DNA of 64,000 bases from Naegleria lovaniensis (lineage: Eukaryota > Heterolobosea > Eutetramitea > Acrasida > Naegleriidae). The number at the start of each line of letters is the position of its first letter. Position 1 is the stretch's first letter. The notes under the pieces were generated by a model. It did no database searches, had not been told where the DNA came from, and saw only the letters and a list, made by a program, of their open reading frames with translations. This document shows positions 9,538 to 19,592 of this stretch, piece by piece. Both the position numbers and the translations under genes were made by a program. The DNA lies in the NCBI RefSeq assembly GCF_003324165.1, contig NW_025407866.1, positions 43,543 through 107,542 on the forward strand, in the 5' to 3' direction.

Positions 9538-9601
9538 TTATGAATGAATCAATTTTTTTTAAAAAATTTAAAGGAGGGGTGTTCTGTAACGTTTACAGTT
9601 G

Positions 9602-9610
9602 GGCGGGAAA
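9602..9610 (-). promoter_or_regulatory. E2F-like site upstream of the coiled-coil gene
   Basis: GGCGGGAAA on the plus strand (TTTCCCGCC on the minus strand) lies about 65 bp upstream of the minus-strand ATG at 9537. It matches the E2F/DP consensus core. Chance occurrence is possible. Confidence 0.25.
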
Positions 9611-9702
9611 ATAACGAAATTCGGTTTGTCATCTCGACACGTCAAATGTCGTAAGTGAGCGCATGTTATTTGAGGCATTCCGTCGACGAACACCTTCTGT
9701 GG

Positions 9703-10819
9703 TCAATGTGTCCTTGATGGTGTATGGTAAACAGTCTGTATGACACAAGATTTGAAATAAGGCAAGCAATCTCTAACGTAATTCGTTCTTAATCTAGAAT
9801 TTGTCTCAAAACTGTAGTATCCTGTGTGAATTTTTCCAGAGTAGGTCTGCCCAATTCGATCCGTGCTTGCTGATTGTGCCATGACAACAATTTCACGATT
9901 GGGATTTGAATAAATGATACGGATTGGTGGTATAGTATAGAGATTTTGTTCCAATAGGACCACCTCGTTTGTTTTTTCTTTTTGTGGTTGTCATACTTGT
10001 CAAAAAACATCCAATGAGAATTCTTTGGATACCACAATCGTTGTTGTCATCAGACTGAAAACTCTTGTTTCTAACATTGGCTGGTGTACACAATTCATAC
10101 AAATGATCAACAGATTTTGGAACTGTCTTGTCATTTTGCGAGAAACCACTCACGTCAAAGAGGAAAGCATGATTGGAGCTGTCAATTTTGCCCATTAATA
10201 AATATCTGTAATCAATGGGGTCAAAGATCTCTGAGGTGTTGTGATTACAGTCCCTTCGGATTCGGATATAGACATGTTTTCTTTTTTCATCTACGTCTAA
10301 AATTTCTACTAATTGATTTAATAATTGTTCTTCAATACTTTGTGTGGATGTGGAAGAAAAGTATTTTAAGAGATCACTCGGTGAAGCTTTCAAAAATTCA
10401 ATTTCAATAGTCATGACATCGATTGGTTCTGATTTCTCTAACGACGTTTCTATTTGTTTGTAGAGCTCAAGTGTGAGGTAATCCCTTGAACTGTGATAGT
10501 GTCCAATCGAGGCTGTAGAAAATTTAATTCGAAATAATTCATCATGCAAGTTCTTTGTGATGGAAATAGGGTGATCGTTTGATGAAATTTGTAATTGTTC
10601 TTTAATTTGTTGTACAGTGCTCCGGGTTGGTTTGTCCTTGGTTTGTTGGATTGCAAATTTGATTGGTCGTAAATTGACTTTCACTCCGAAGCATGAGAGA
10701 AGGGATATTAAAGAATCAGAGTGGGTGTGTGTTGATCCTGAATATGAATTTGTAACTTTATGGCTCCGAAAGGTTTTTTGCTGATGACAGGGTTGAGTGG
10801 ATAGTTTGGGAATGGGCAT
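9703..10819 (-). CDS. Unknown protein, two-exon model
   Basis: Start at the ATG at 10819 (good A-rich context). The first frame would end at 9893. A 55-bp intron at 9978-10032 (gtatcc...aaaaag) instead joins it in phase to a second, protein-like frame that ends at 9703, giving 353 residues. The joined tail contains IRIIYSNPNREIVVMAQ and GKIHTGYYSFETNSRLRTNY, which looks more protein-like than the short unspliced tail. The intron size matches others here (46, 48, 54, 58 bp). The body contains an acidic/hydrophobic stretch (LVEILDVDEKRKHVYIRIRRD). I do not recognise the family. The alternative is an unspliced 308-residue product or an indel in the A-rich tract. Confidence 0.6.
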
Positions 10820-10875
10820 TTTCGATTGAAGCTGGCAGTGTTCTATTTTTTTTATCAATAGTTGTTGACAAGTTC

Positions 10876-13800
10876 TTAAAGTAATTTCTTTTGAGCTAGC
10901 TGTCCTTCATGCCATACTTCTTCGAAAGATGTGGATATAGGTCTGAGTCCCTTCTTTGGAGGCGTCATAGGAATATATTTTGTGGACGTCATAACGCCGG
11001 TGCAGTGCTTAACTCCGTTTTTCCATTCACCTCTAAAGTACGATCCTGACTTTAATGACCCAAAGTAGTATACTCCTTTACCATGTTTCTTGTCATTTTC
11101 CCAATGTCCTTCATAAACATCACCGTTTGAGTATGTAAATGATCCATTTCCATGTCGTCTTCCATCTTTTACTTGACCAGTATACACCCCTTCCAAATAC
11201 ACAATTTTTGCATTTCCTGTTCTTCTGTCACAATCCCATTCACCTTCATATTTCGTAATACCATCAGCATATTGAATTGTACCTACTCCATGCCTCCATC
11301 CATGTTTAAATTCTCCTGTATAAATGGATCCGTCGCAGAAACAATATTGGCCTTTGCCGTCGGGAAAGTTATTTGTAAAACAGCCATCATATTTGTCACC
11401 AAAAACATATTCTATCATTCCTTGACCGTTTCTCTTGTCATTTGCCCACAAACCTTCGTACACGTAGTTTGGAGTTGTGTAGTGTCCATGACCGTGTCTC
11501 ATATCATTTAAAAACTCTCCTTCATAAACTGAGCCGTCAGGGTATTCCAGTCTTCCTTTTCCGTTTCTTTTGCCTTGGATCCATCCACCATCATAACTGG
11601 TACCATCTTTTGTATAATATAAGCCTTTCCCATGTGGTACACCATTTTCAACGTCTCCCTTAAACATCCCTGACTGAAAAAGAATTTCTGTCGTTTCTGT
11701 AATAGGTGTTGATGTGGTTGGTTCAAGGGCAGTCTCAAGTATATCTTGGTTATCTTTGCTTGTTTCGTGCTGGGTTTCATCAAGGAATGGATGTGTATTG
11801 TCGTTGAGGTCTGCCTCACCGACGGCTAAGATGGGCTGGTCTGAACTACCTTTGTTTGGCTCTTCCATAGCTGTAATAACCTCTGCTTGGGTACTGATGT
11901 TTATGGTTTCCTCAGATTCATTTGCTGTTGCCACTGTTGGTGGAAGGCTTCCGTTCAAAACGATATGATGCTTGCTGCTTTCATCTGAAAGCTGTGCAAT
12001 AGCTTCTTCCTCTTTTTCATCATTGTAATACTGAACTAGTACAGTGGTTGAGTTTGAGACATCCTCTTCAGATTCTGTTTTCCAGACATTTGTTATTAAA
12101 TGTTCAGTTGTTTGTTGTGACTGTAATTCCTCGGTGGGTTTGCAAGTTTTCTCCAGCTCTGTTACCGAGTTTCTTTCATTATTTTCTTCATCCTTGCTAG
12201 TTGAACAAGGAGGGTTTTCGGATTCAAAGGTGTTTTCCTTGTTCAAGAAAGGTAATCCAAGTTCATTACCTTGTGTTTCGGCTGAAGAAAAAGCATGATG
12301 ATGAGAACATGAAGGTTCTGAGTACCGCGTACCATCGCTTGTTGTTGTATTGCTGGTGGTGTTTCTTGAAATGACGTCTTCACCATGTTGCTTGAAATCA
12401 CTATTTGACAATGATTGAGTTGTTAACTCTGAATCTCCCAAAGAGAGCTGGTTTAATCCACCCACATAACCTGCGCCCGTATCATCATCGCTGTCAGTTT
12501 CATCCTCATATTGTACTGTAGATGATCCAGCATCTGTCGACACCGGTAAAGATGGAGCTGTTGTACTTGCGGGGAGGGTTGTTGAGGTAGAATTGGATTG
12601 TGTTGAGGAGGCGAAAGTTGAAGATAATACTCCTGTACCCATAACACCTTGTACTGCAGAGTGGTACGTTGTTGCGGAGCTTGCAGTTACTGCTGAAGGA
12701 GTTTTTGAAGTGTCCTCTGAATTCTCTCCTCCTATCGTATTTCGAAGGGGACTAGTCGCGAATAAGCTGCCAGTTGCTGAGGTGTTTGTGAGTGACAGTT
12801 CAACCTTCTCTGGAGAATGTCGCAGAATGTCAATAGGCACAGCGTTGTCTTCGTCTAACAGATCCTCCTCTTGGGAAATTGATGCTTTTTTACCGCAAGT
12901 CAGCCTTTTATCCTCATCCTCCTTAAATAATTGCGATGTTTCGTTTTGAAGAGGAATAGCATGCTCAGACTCTCCTGAATTGATTGGAATGGAAACAGAA
13001 CTGTCCACAGGCACACCTTGCGAGGGCAGCTCATCCCGTGTTCCATTGTTATCCAGTTGTGGAGACGATTGAGTTCCGGACGAAACTTTACCAGAAATTG
13101 GTGTCGAGCTAATCGAAGGTTGTGGTAGATCGTACTCCTCCAAAAATTGTGATAAATCGTATGATTTGGGTTTCTTTTTCTTTGTCTTCTTCTTTTTCTT
13201 TTTTGAAGGACTTGGTGTTTGTGTTTCTGCGTGCTCACTTTTAAGAGTGCTCTTCAGCTCATTTTGTGAATTTTTAGGCTCATGCTGTTGTTCAAAAAGG
13301 TGATCTTCCACTTTAAATCGTGCGTTGATCCATTCGGTGCTTGACGCATCATTGGTCGGAAAAGTAATTTTGCTTTTTTCATCCAGATTTGTGGTTGTAC
13401 CCTTGTCCTTAATCTTGATGACCCGTTTAGGACTATCTTTTTGATGATCCGAAGGTACAAACAGTTCAGTTTGAGTCGCTACATCTATTTCAAAGTCCGG
13501 GGTTTGTGTTTTTACCTCTCTTTCATTGATCCTTTGTTTCACTAATTCAACATCCGGTGAATTTCGTTCATAGATTAATTCTATTTTTCTTCCTCGTGCA
13601 AGTCCAATGTTATCATAGTTGTTGATTTTAGGTTCATGAAGTCTAGATCCGAAGAGGTTCCTGGAGGAAAGAATAGAGGAAGGAGGTATCACAGTTTCTT
13701 TTGAGCTTGAATGGTTTAAAAACTGCGTTGAAGGGGAACTGGAGTTAGGATAGATAAGACTAGGGCTAATGTTGATTGTTTTGTGTAGATCATGCTTTCC

Positions 13801-14238
13801 TTGCTCAAGAATCAATTCCTTCTTCCTTTGTTCTTCTTCCTGTTGTCGTAAGGATAAATATGAGTTTTTTAAATGATCGACCTCTGGGGTCGTTGATCTG
13901 TCTGTATTTAATGTAAACGTATTACTTCTGTTGTAAAAGCTGTCTTTGAGAGGAGTAGATACATGGGGCATTTCATATTTCGGGGTTAAACGAAGGCTCA
14001 TGTCCTCGGGTTTTGATGAAACAGATGATAAAGAATGTTGTTGCTGATCTGATGGTCGTCTTATGTTTGAAAACAAAAACTGGGGACTGGAAGATGCAAC
14101 AGAGGAGGACCAAACATTCGTTGTATTGCTAGGCTCGTTGGGTGTCTGAGCAATAAGCGAAGAAGCAACAGGTGGATCAAATAATCCGCTTCTCAAAACC
14201 TTGGCCCTGAACGAGTCCGCAGCTTCATTCCAATTCAT
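10876..14238 (-). CDS. MORN-repeat protein with long disordered N terminus
   Basis: 1120 residues from the ATG at 14238. About 850 N-terminal residues are low-complexity Ser/Thr/Asn/Glu-rich, with a lysine cluster (KKKKKKTKKKKPK) that could be a nuclear signal or lipid-binding patch. The C terminus holds ten consecutive MORN units, e.g. YEGEFLNDMRHGHGHY, YTGEFKHGWRHGVGTIQY, YEGHWENDKKHGKGVYYF. MORN arrays form elongated beta-hairpin stacks that organise membranes, cytoskeleton or PIP kinases in protists. No kinase or SET domain follows the array. Intronless as read. The repeats end about 55 residues before the stop. Confidence 0.88.
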   Translation of the reverse strand: MNWNEAADSFRAKVLRSGLFDPPVASSLIAQTPNEPSNTTNVWSSSVASSSPQFLFSNIRRPSDQQQHSLSSVSSKPEDMSLRLTPKYEMPHVSTPLKDSFYNRSNTFTLNTDRSTTPEVDHLKNSYLSLRQQEEEQRKKELILEQGKHDLHKTINISPSLIYPNSSSPSTQFLNHSSSKETVIPPSSILSSRNLFGSRLHEPKINNYDNIGLARGRKIELIYERNSPDVELVKQRINEREVKTQTPDFEIDVATQTELFVPSDHQKDSPKRVIKIKDKGTTTNLDEKSKITFPTNDASSTEWINARFKVEDHLFEQQHEPKNSQNELKSTLKSEHAETQTPSPSKKKKKKTKKKKPKSYDLSQFLEEYDLPQPSISSTPISGKVSSGTQSSPQLDNNGTRDELPSQGVPVDSSVSIPINSGESEHAIPLQNETSQLFKEDEDKRLTCGKKASISQEEDLLDEDNAVPIDILRHSPEKVELSLTNTSATGSLFATSPLRNTIGGENSEDTSKTPSAVTASSATTYHSAVQGVMGTGVLSSTFASSTQSNSTSTTLPASTTAPSLPVSTDAGSSTVQYEDETDSDDDTGAGYVGGLNQLSLGDSELTTQSLSNSDFKQHGEDVISRNTTSNTTTSDGTRYSEPSCSHHHAFSSAETQGNELGLPFLNKENTFESENPPCSTSKDEENNERNSVTELEKTCKPTEELQSQQTTEHLITNVWKTESEEDVSNSTTVLVQYYNDEKEEEAIAQLSDESSKHHIVLNGSLPPTVATANESEETINISTQAEVITAMEEPNKGSSDQPILAVGEADLNDNTHPFLDETQHETSKDNQDILETALEPTTSTPITETTEILFQSGMFKGDVENGVPHGKGLYYTKDGTSYDGGWIQGKRNGKGRLEYPDGSVYEGEFLNDMRHGHGHYTTPNYVYEGLWANDKRNGQGMIEYVFGDKYDGCFTNNFPDGKGQYCFCDGSIYTGEFKHGWRHGVGTIQYADGITKYEGEWDCDRRTGNAKIVYLEGVYTGQVKDGRRHGNGSFTYSNGDVYEGHWENDKKHGKGVYYFGSLKSGSYFRGEWKNGVKHCTGVMTSTKYIPMTPPKKGLRPISTSFEEVWHEGQLAQKKLL

Positions 14239-14354
14239 AGTTCTTGAGCGAATTTTTTTTCGATTACTTTGAGCTTTCAACACAACTACAGCTGAGCGAT
14301 CAAGTCATTCAACTGTCCACATCGAAGTAGGAGAAACAGTAAGGTTTAATGTAA

Positions 14355-14428
14355 GCAGCGGTAGATCAGTCGGTTAGATCGTCAGCTTTACACGCTGAAG
14401 GTCATGGGTTCGATTCCCGTTCGCTGTA
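14355..14428 (+). tRNA. tRNA-Val (anticodon TAC)
   Basis: 74-nt cloverleaf. Acceptor GCAGCGG pairs with TCGCTGT (two G-U pairs), discriminator A. D arm GATC...GATC contains AGTCGGTTA. Anticodon stem TCAGC/GCTGA has loop TTTACAC, giving TAC at 14389-14391. T arm is ATGGGTTCGATTCCCGT. The gene starts only 117 bp upstream of the MORN-gene ATG (opposite strand) and ends 14 bp before the PQ-loop ATG. Confidence 0.95.
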
Positions 14429-14430
14429 AC

Positions 14431-14435
14431 TTTTT
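14431..14435 (+). terminator. Possible Pol III terminator of tRNA-Val
   Basis: Five T residues 3 nt after the tRNA discriminator base. It lies within the short leader of the PQ-loop gene. Confidence 0.5.
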
Positions 14436-14442
14436 AAAATTG

Positions 14443-15879
14443 ATGAAGTCTCTTTTTGGACTCCAGCCTTTACAAATCAAATACAAAAAAACCTTCATTG
14501 ACCTCCTTTCAATGACCGTCAACTTGCAATCATTAGCTCCGACTCTTACCGAAATCGTCACCAATTCATCGTCCAATAACACAAATTGTTTAGAATTTGA
14601 CCCCGATGGCCTTCAATATATCAAATGGATATATATTGTTTTTGGTGAGTGTGTCCATTCCGCCAGAGAACAAGCATCGTTTTACGTTGGACTTGCAAGT
14701 TTGTTGTTTTGGATGTGTGCCATCTTTCCTCAAATTTATGCAAATTTCAAAAACAAGGTATGTCAAATTTTTAAAATTTTTTATGAATGACAGTCCAGTG
14801 TTTCTTGATAGGACGCCACTTCTCTCAGTTTAGGTTTTTTGTTACAAGCTTTCATATCTGATAGCAGTAACTTCATTTCATGCATCTTATCGAGACAGCT
14901 CACGACCCAAATCATTGTCGCTTTATATTTTGTATCCACTGACATTATTGTCCTATTTCAATACTTTTATTATCTTGTAGTTAAAAAATATCTTCTTAAA
15001 TGGTCGGAACAAAGGAAGAAACGAGGCAACCAACAACTTTCTATCAATGACAACGAAGAGCATCTTTATCATCATGAGGAGGATGACATCCATCACGACA
15101 ATCATCAAGTGACTTTATTAAATCCAAATGTCACAAAAACAATACCCAGCCCAACGAAACTAAATATTAAGGTTGGATATGCCTTGATCCTGGTCCTATT
15201 GGTTATTATGATTTCGTTTAGATTTAAAATATGGAATTTACAACAAGAAACTTTTTCCCCTAACTCGAAAAGCAATGACGAATCAATGGTCTATCCACAA
15301 CGAATTTACACAACCTCCTCCACCCATATTGGAAGAAAACTATTCAGCACTGAAATGAATGTCATGGAAACACAGTCAATAAGTAAGACCAGTAACTCAT
15401 CGAGTCGAGAAGAGGATTGGGCCAAGCATGACGCATTTGTTTTCCCACCCAATACTCCCATGTCCATTGTTGGATACACAATTGGCTGGTTGTGTGCATT
15501 ACTTTATTTGGGATCGAGACCTCCTCAAATTTATAAGAATTTCAAACGAGGCAGTGCTGAGGGTGTTTCAAGAATATTCTTTTCATTGGCTGTGTTGGGG
15601 AACTCAAGTTATGTGGCTTCTATTTGGTTGTTTTCATTTAATGGAAATTATTTAATGATGCGTTTACCGTTTTTGTTGGAAACATCTGTCAATGTGTGCA
15701 TGGATTCATTTATTTTGTTTCAAATAGTGTATTATTATAGGAAAAACTTAAAGAAAGACAAAGACAACCTTCACAAACATGAGCAAGGCAACGACCACGT
15801 GAATTCCATTGAATTGGAGATTCATGAGCATGGTGAAATGCCTGAAAGTGTGGATTCCAAAAGTTCCATAACCAAATAA
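14443..15879 (+). CDS. PQ-loop lysosomal/vacuolar amino-acid transporter-like protein (two exons)
   Basis: Exons 14443-14757 and 14812-15879, with a 54-bp intron (gtatgt...atag), phase 0; product 460 residues. Splicing joins FPQIYANFKNK to DATSLSLGFLLQAF, reconstituting the first PQ-loop exactly as in the family (PQ-x-x-x-N-x-K...S-x-GLS). The second PQ motif is SRPPQIYKNFKRGSAEGVSRIF. Six to seven membrane helices flank the loops, with a His/Asp-rich cytosolic loop in the middle (about residues 165-210). The closest described group is SLC66A1/PQLC2 and yeast Ypq1, exporters of cationic amino acids from lysosome or vacuole; substrate here is inferred. An in-frame ATG at 14404 lies inside the tRNA and is unlikely to be used. 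Confidence 0.88.
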
Positions 15880-15998
15880 TCAAATATATTTGGTGACCAA
15901 ACCTCACACGACTTTATTCATCCAACATCAATTGCAAGAAGAAGCATGACAATGTCACATCATTTGAAATTCTATCATCTTGATGTGGTGTGATCACA

Positions 15999-16880
15999 TT
16001 ACTCATCCTTACTCATCAAGACAATCAACACCTCATTACCAATAGGTTCATTCTTTTCAAATGTTTCATTGGCCATTCCTTCCAACACACTCAACACTTC
16101 CAATCTCTTCTCTTCTGATCCTTCCACAAGAGCTCTAAAATCAGGAGTGAGAATATTCAACTCGGCATATTCACGAGCACTAAATGAATGAAAAGGTTGA
16201 AATTGATACCAAGCCAAACATTTGGAAAATCCAGAATTCAATACTCTCTCACGCAATGGATCTTTTTGATGCAAATGGAAAGGAGATCTCACCACTGCAT
16301 TACTTTCATCTTGAACATTGAATCTCTTCTTACATTCGATCATGGCTTTTTGCATGACAGTGAACGAAGGAGAATTCTCGGGACGACCCCAAACACTCAA
16401 ACAAGCCTTTCCTCCCTTCTTCAAGACTCGATGTATTTCCTTCAGCATTTGATCTGGATTCGGAACTAAATGCAAACAATAATTGGAGAAGATGGCATCA
16501 AATGTTTCATCTTCAAAAGGAAGTTTCTCTGCAGAGCCTTCTACAAAATTAATTTTTCGATAGAAAGGAGCTTGAGTGAGAAGATGGCATCGATCCCGAG
16601 TTAATTTGATCATCTCGGAAGAGAGATCCATACTCGTAAGCTCACAATCGGAAGGCATTTGAGAAGCAATGAGATAGGAACCACCTCCTCCTCCACATCC
16701 GATATCTAAAATGTGTTTCTTTTGATTTAATACGAGAGAGGAAATGAGAGATTGAGCAGTAATGTTGGTGCTAGGTTCAATCACTTGCTGAAAGATTTTA
16801 GAGAAGGCATCCCATTTGGATTTTAATTCATCATGATTGAGAATGCGAGGTGTTTGTTGTTGTGGTGTTGTTGGTTGCAT
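15999..16880 (-). CDS. Class I SAM-dependent methyltransferase
   Basis: 293 residues, no intron. Motif I is HILDIGCGGGGGSYL (about 56-70) and the acidic motif II is LTSMDLSSEMI. The post-motif segment EGSAEKLPFEDETFDAIFS and NYCLHLVPNPDQMLKEIHR followed by VLKKGGKACLSVWG complete a Methyltransf_11/UbiE-like Rossmann fold. Substrate is not readable from the sequence; UbiE/COQ5-like and sterol/arsenite-type enzymes share these motifs. The C-terminal 100 residues (FHSFSAREYAELNIL) are outside the core fold and may cap the active site. Confidence 0.88.
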   Translation of the reverse strand: MQPTTPQQQTPRILNHDELKSKWDAFSKIFQQVIEPSTNITAQSLISSLVLNQKKHILDIGCGGGGGSYLIASQMPSDCELTSMDLSSEMIKLTRDRCHLLTQAPFYRKINFVEGSAEKLPFEDETFDAIFSNYCLHLVPNPDQMLKEIHRVLKKGGKACLSVWGRPENSPSFTVMQKAMIECKKRFNVQDESNAVVRSPFHLHQKDPLRERVLNSGFSKCLAWYQFQPFHSFSAREYAELNILTPDFRALVEGSEEKRLEVLSVLEGMANETFEKNEPIGNEVLIVLMSKDE

Positions 16881-17049
16881 TTTTTGTTTGTGTGTGATGA
16901 ATCAATTACAAATGAGAAACACGGTTGAAAGTGGTTTGAAAATCGCCTATTCTCTTTGAACAGAAAGGATTCCGTGGAGAAAATGCGGAGAAAGGTTACT
17001 CCGTCCCCGCTTCGTTTGGTATTACCTACACCCAAAGATCATTTGCATT

Positions 17050-19436
17050 TTACTGTAAATTCAACAAGGAGTGATAATCCGTTCTCTTACTAAGGACCAT
17101 TTCCTCGTCGTGACCACTGGTTTGCGTGGTGTTTGGACGATACATGGGTACATAGGTATCCATAATTTGATGTCTTTGAATGGAACAATAAACTGAAAGT
17201 AATCGTTCTTGATTCAAATATTCTTCCATGCTTTCAATCAGTTGAATACTGTTCAGTTTTGCTTCAACGATACTGGAATATGGGGAAGTTGTAGTTATTT
17301 CTTTCATTGTTGGATGGTTCCTGTCCATCCAAAATTTCACAATTTTCTCTCCATACTTTTCAATACGTTCAAAATCCACAATGCATGATTTATGGAGGAT
17401 CCATGACGATACACCAAATCTTGCACCCAGCATGTAACCACTAATGGCACCAACCGTATCAGTGTCATATCCATTGGTAATTACCGAATATAGTAATAGC
17501 TCAGGAAATGGAATGTTACAACGAGTGTTTTTCGATTGCATGAGTGCTTTGGATGGATGTGCATTCAAAATAATAGATGTTCGTTCAGGAAGAAGAGCAA
17601 TGACAATCGAGTGAATTCCTCCCAATAAACAAAATCCTTGATTGACACAAGCTTTCATAGGCTTCTGTTTTGCTTTTTTAGCGTTTTCAGAAATCTGTCA
17701 ATTCCACAATGTACAAGCAACAGAGTTCAGTCATTATAGATGTAATCGACAATGAATTTGTCAACACTGATTAAAGGAATTGAATTTCCAGTAACTAGGG
17801 CTTACCTTTTCACGAAGATCTTTCAACAATGAATCATCCTCTTTGTGATCTTTCATATAATCAAATAATTCCATTAAAATAGATGACACGGTATGAATCG
17901 AATGGTTCAATGGATCATACAATGTAAACATTTGATTGGCAGATTTCTCTTGATTTCTTTTCAAGGAAGGACAAAAACTCATTTCAAACCAATACGTTTC
18001 ATGTCTTGCTAAAATTCGTGGCAAATGATCCAATAACCAGTCAATCGTTTCCTCATTATTTCCACATTCTATGAATTTATAAGCAATGACATTGGATGCA
18101 AATGTGACTGTAGCACTTTCAATCGTCGAATGTGTGGTAAGACATTGAGAATACGAGAAATAGGAAAGCGCTTTCAAAATTGGATCATCATCTCCAATAG
18201 TCTGACTAGAAGAAGAGGCATGTTTGGATTGTTTTCTGTTTTCGTTTGATTTTGATTTCTCATAAATATCATCCTGTTCTTCATTTTGCTGACATTTTAA
18301 AAATTCTTTGGATTCTCCAAATAAATCCATTTTGATTAGATAATCTTTCAATGCAAAACAAATTGGCGCAATAGCACATCTCATCATTCCTCCAATTCCA
18401 AATGTGTTCGAACCACTGTCATAGGCGCTACATTTTTGAAGTGTTAATTTTTTCAAAGCCCGCGAAGTGTTGGAACCAAATTGTCTGAAGGCTCTTGCAT
18501 TCTTTGCTAATAGAATTGGTGTGTGACTCTCGTCCGAATCTCCAGAAGAAGGACGAACTATTTCACAATTACCTTCACTGAAACCAGCCATTAACCATTT
18601 GGCCCAAAATTCCACAAATTCAACCTTAATAGGTAATAATTTTGAAGAAGTCGGTTCATCTTGATAATTTTCCAAGACAAATTCAATGATTGCGTTCATG
18701 AGTGCGAGACCTTGCTGAGTGTCGTCACTGTGAATTCCAACAGGACGAATATGACGTAAGAATAATTCAGTGGCAGATTCTTTTCGTTCTTTCTTTGAAG
18801 ATACTTGTCTCTTTTTTTCTAATTGTTTAAAATCTTTGGATGCCATCAATTCCTTACTTGGATATCCTTTGGTAATAATTTGTGAAAAATCGAATAGTTG
18901 TAAATCCTTATTTCCATAGAATTTTCGAATTTCTCCACTCTTCCAACCCTCAATAGGACAACCCACAACGTCACCATAGACATGTCCCCAAATAGAGCCC
19001 ATTAATCGATCTGAAATTGCCAGTAATGACTCGTTGGATGAAGGACAAGTTTTTGGAGATTGAATTTTCAATTCCCGATCAGAGTCATTTTCTTGTTCGA
19101 TTTCAAAATCTTGATGATCGGAAATGAAATTATTACCATCATATGATGAGAGTGAAAATAATGAAGTTCCTGCTTTGTTTTGCCCATATTGTTTTTTGAT
19201 GGCAAGTTCCTTTTCAACCTCAACACGGTTATATAAAATACGTTGTGTGTGATTTGAAACGGATGAGGACGATGCTCTTTGATCCAAGTCATCAAAGTCG
19301 TCGTCACCATTTTCGTGTTCATCATGATCGTCGTCATTGATCGTTAGTTCATGTTGGATTGTTCTTCCACAATGTCACCATGGTCGTGTTGTTCTTGCTG
19401 AAACTTCTTCTTTCGTTGCTGTTTTGATAATGGCAT
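17050..19436 (-). CDS. ADP-ribosylglycohydrolase-like protein (multi-exon)
   Basis: Well supported are exons 17050-17694 and 17806-19287, joined by a 111-bp intron (gtaagc...gacag, phase 0). The N-terminal part has DRLMGSIWGHVYGDVVG and HSDDTQQGLALM (the metal-binding S/T-D-D motif of ARH enzymes) and GIGGMMRCAIAP. The exon after the intron has NGYDTDTVGAISGYMLGA, the second D-T-D metal site. The family removes ADP-ribose from proteins or dinitrogenase reductase using Mg2+. No ATG opens the long exon. A first exon from the ATG at 19436 (MPLSKQQRKKKFQQEQ) would fit if a 104-bp intron at 19275-19378 (gtgaca...aaagag, containing ACTAAC) is removed, giving 723 residues. The donor is weak, so the 5' end is tentative; a fallback ATG is at 19002. 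Confidence 0.82.
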
Positions 19437-19592
19437 TTCGATTCTATTTTTTGTTTTGAGATTAACGAAGCATATGGTTCAGTTTCAGAAATGAATCATC
19501 AAAAAGGTCAAACAACAACAAGACGCTCTACGTTCAACTACGTTCAAATCTAAAATTGAGTACAACGAAATTCGGGTTGATTTATATTCCAT

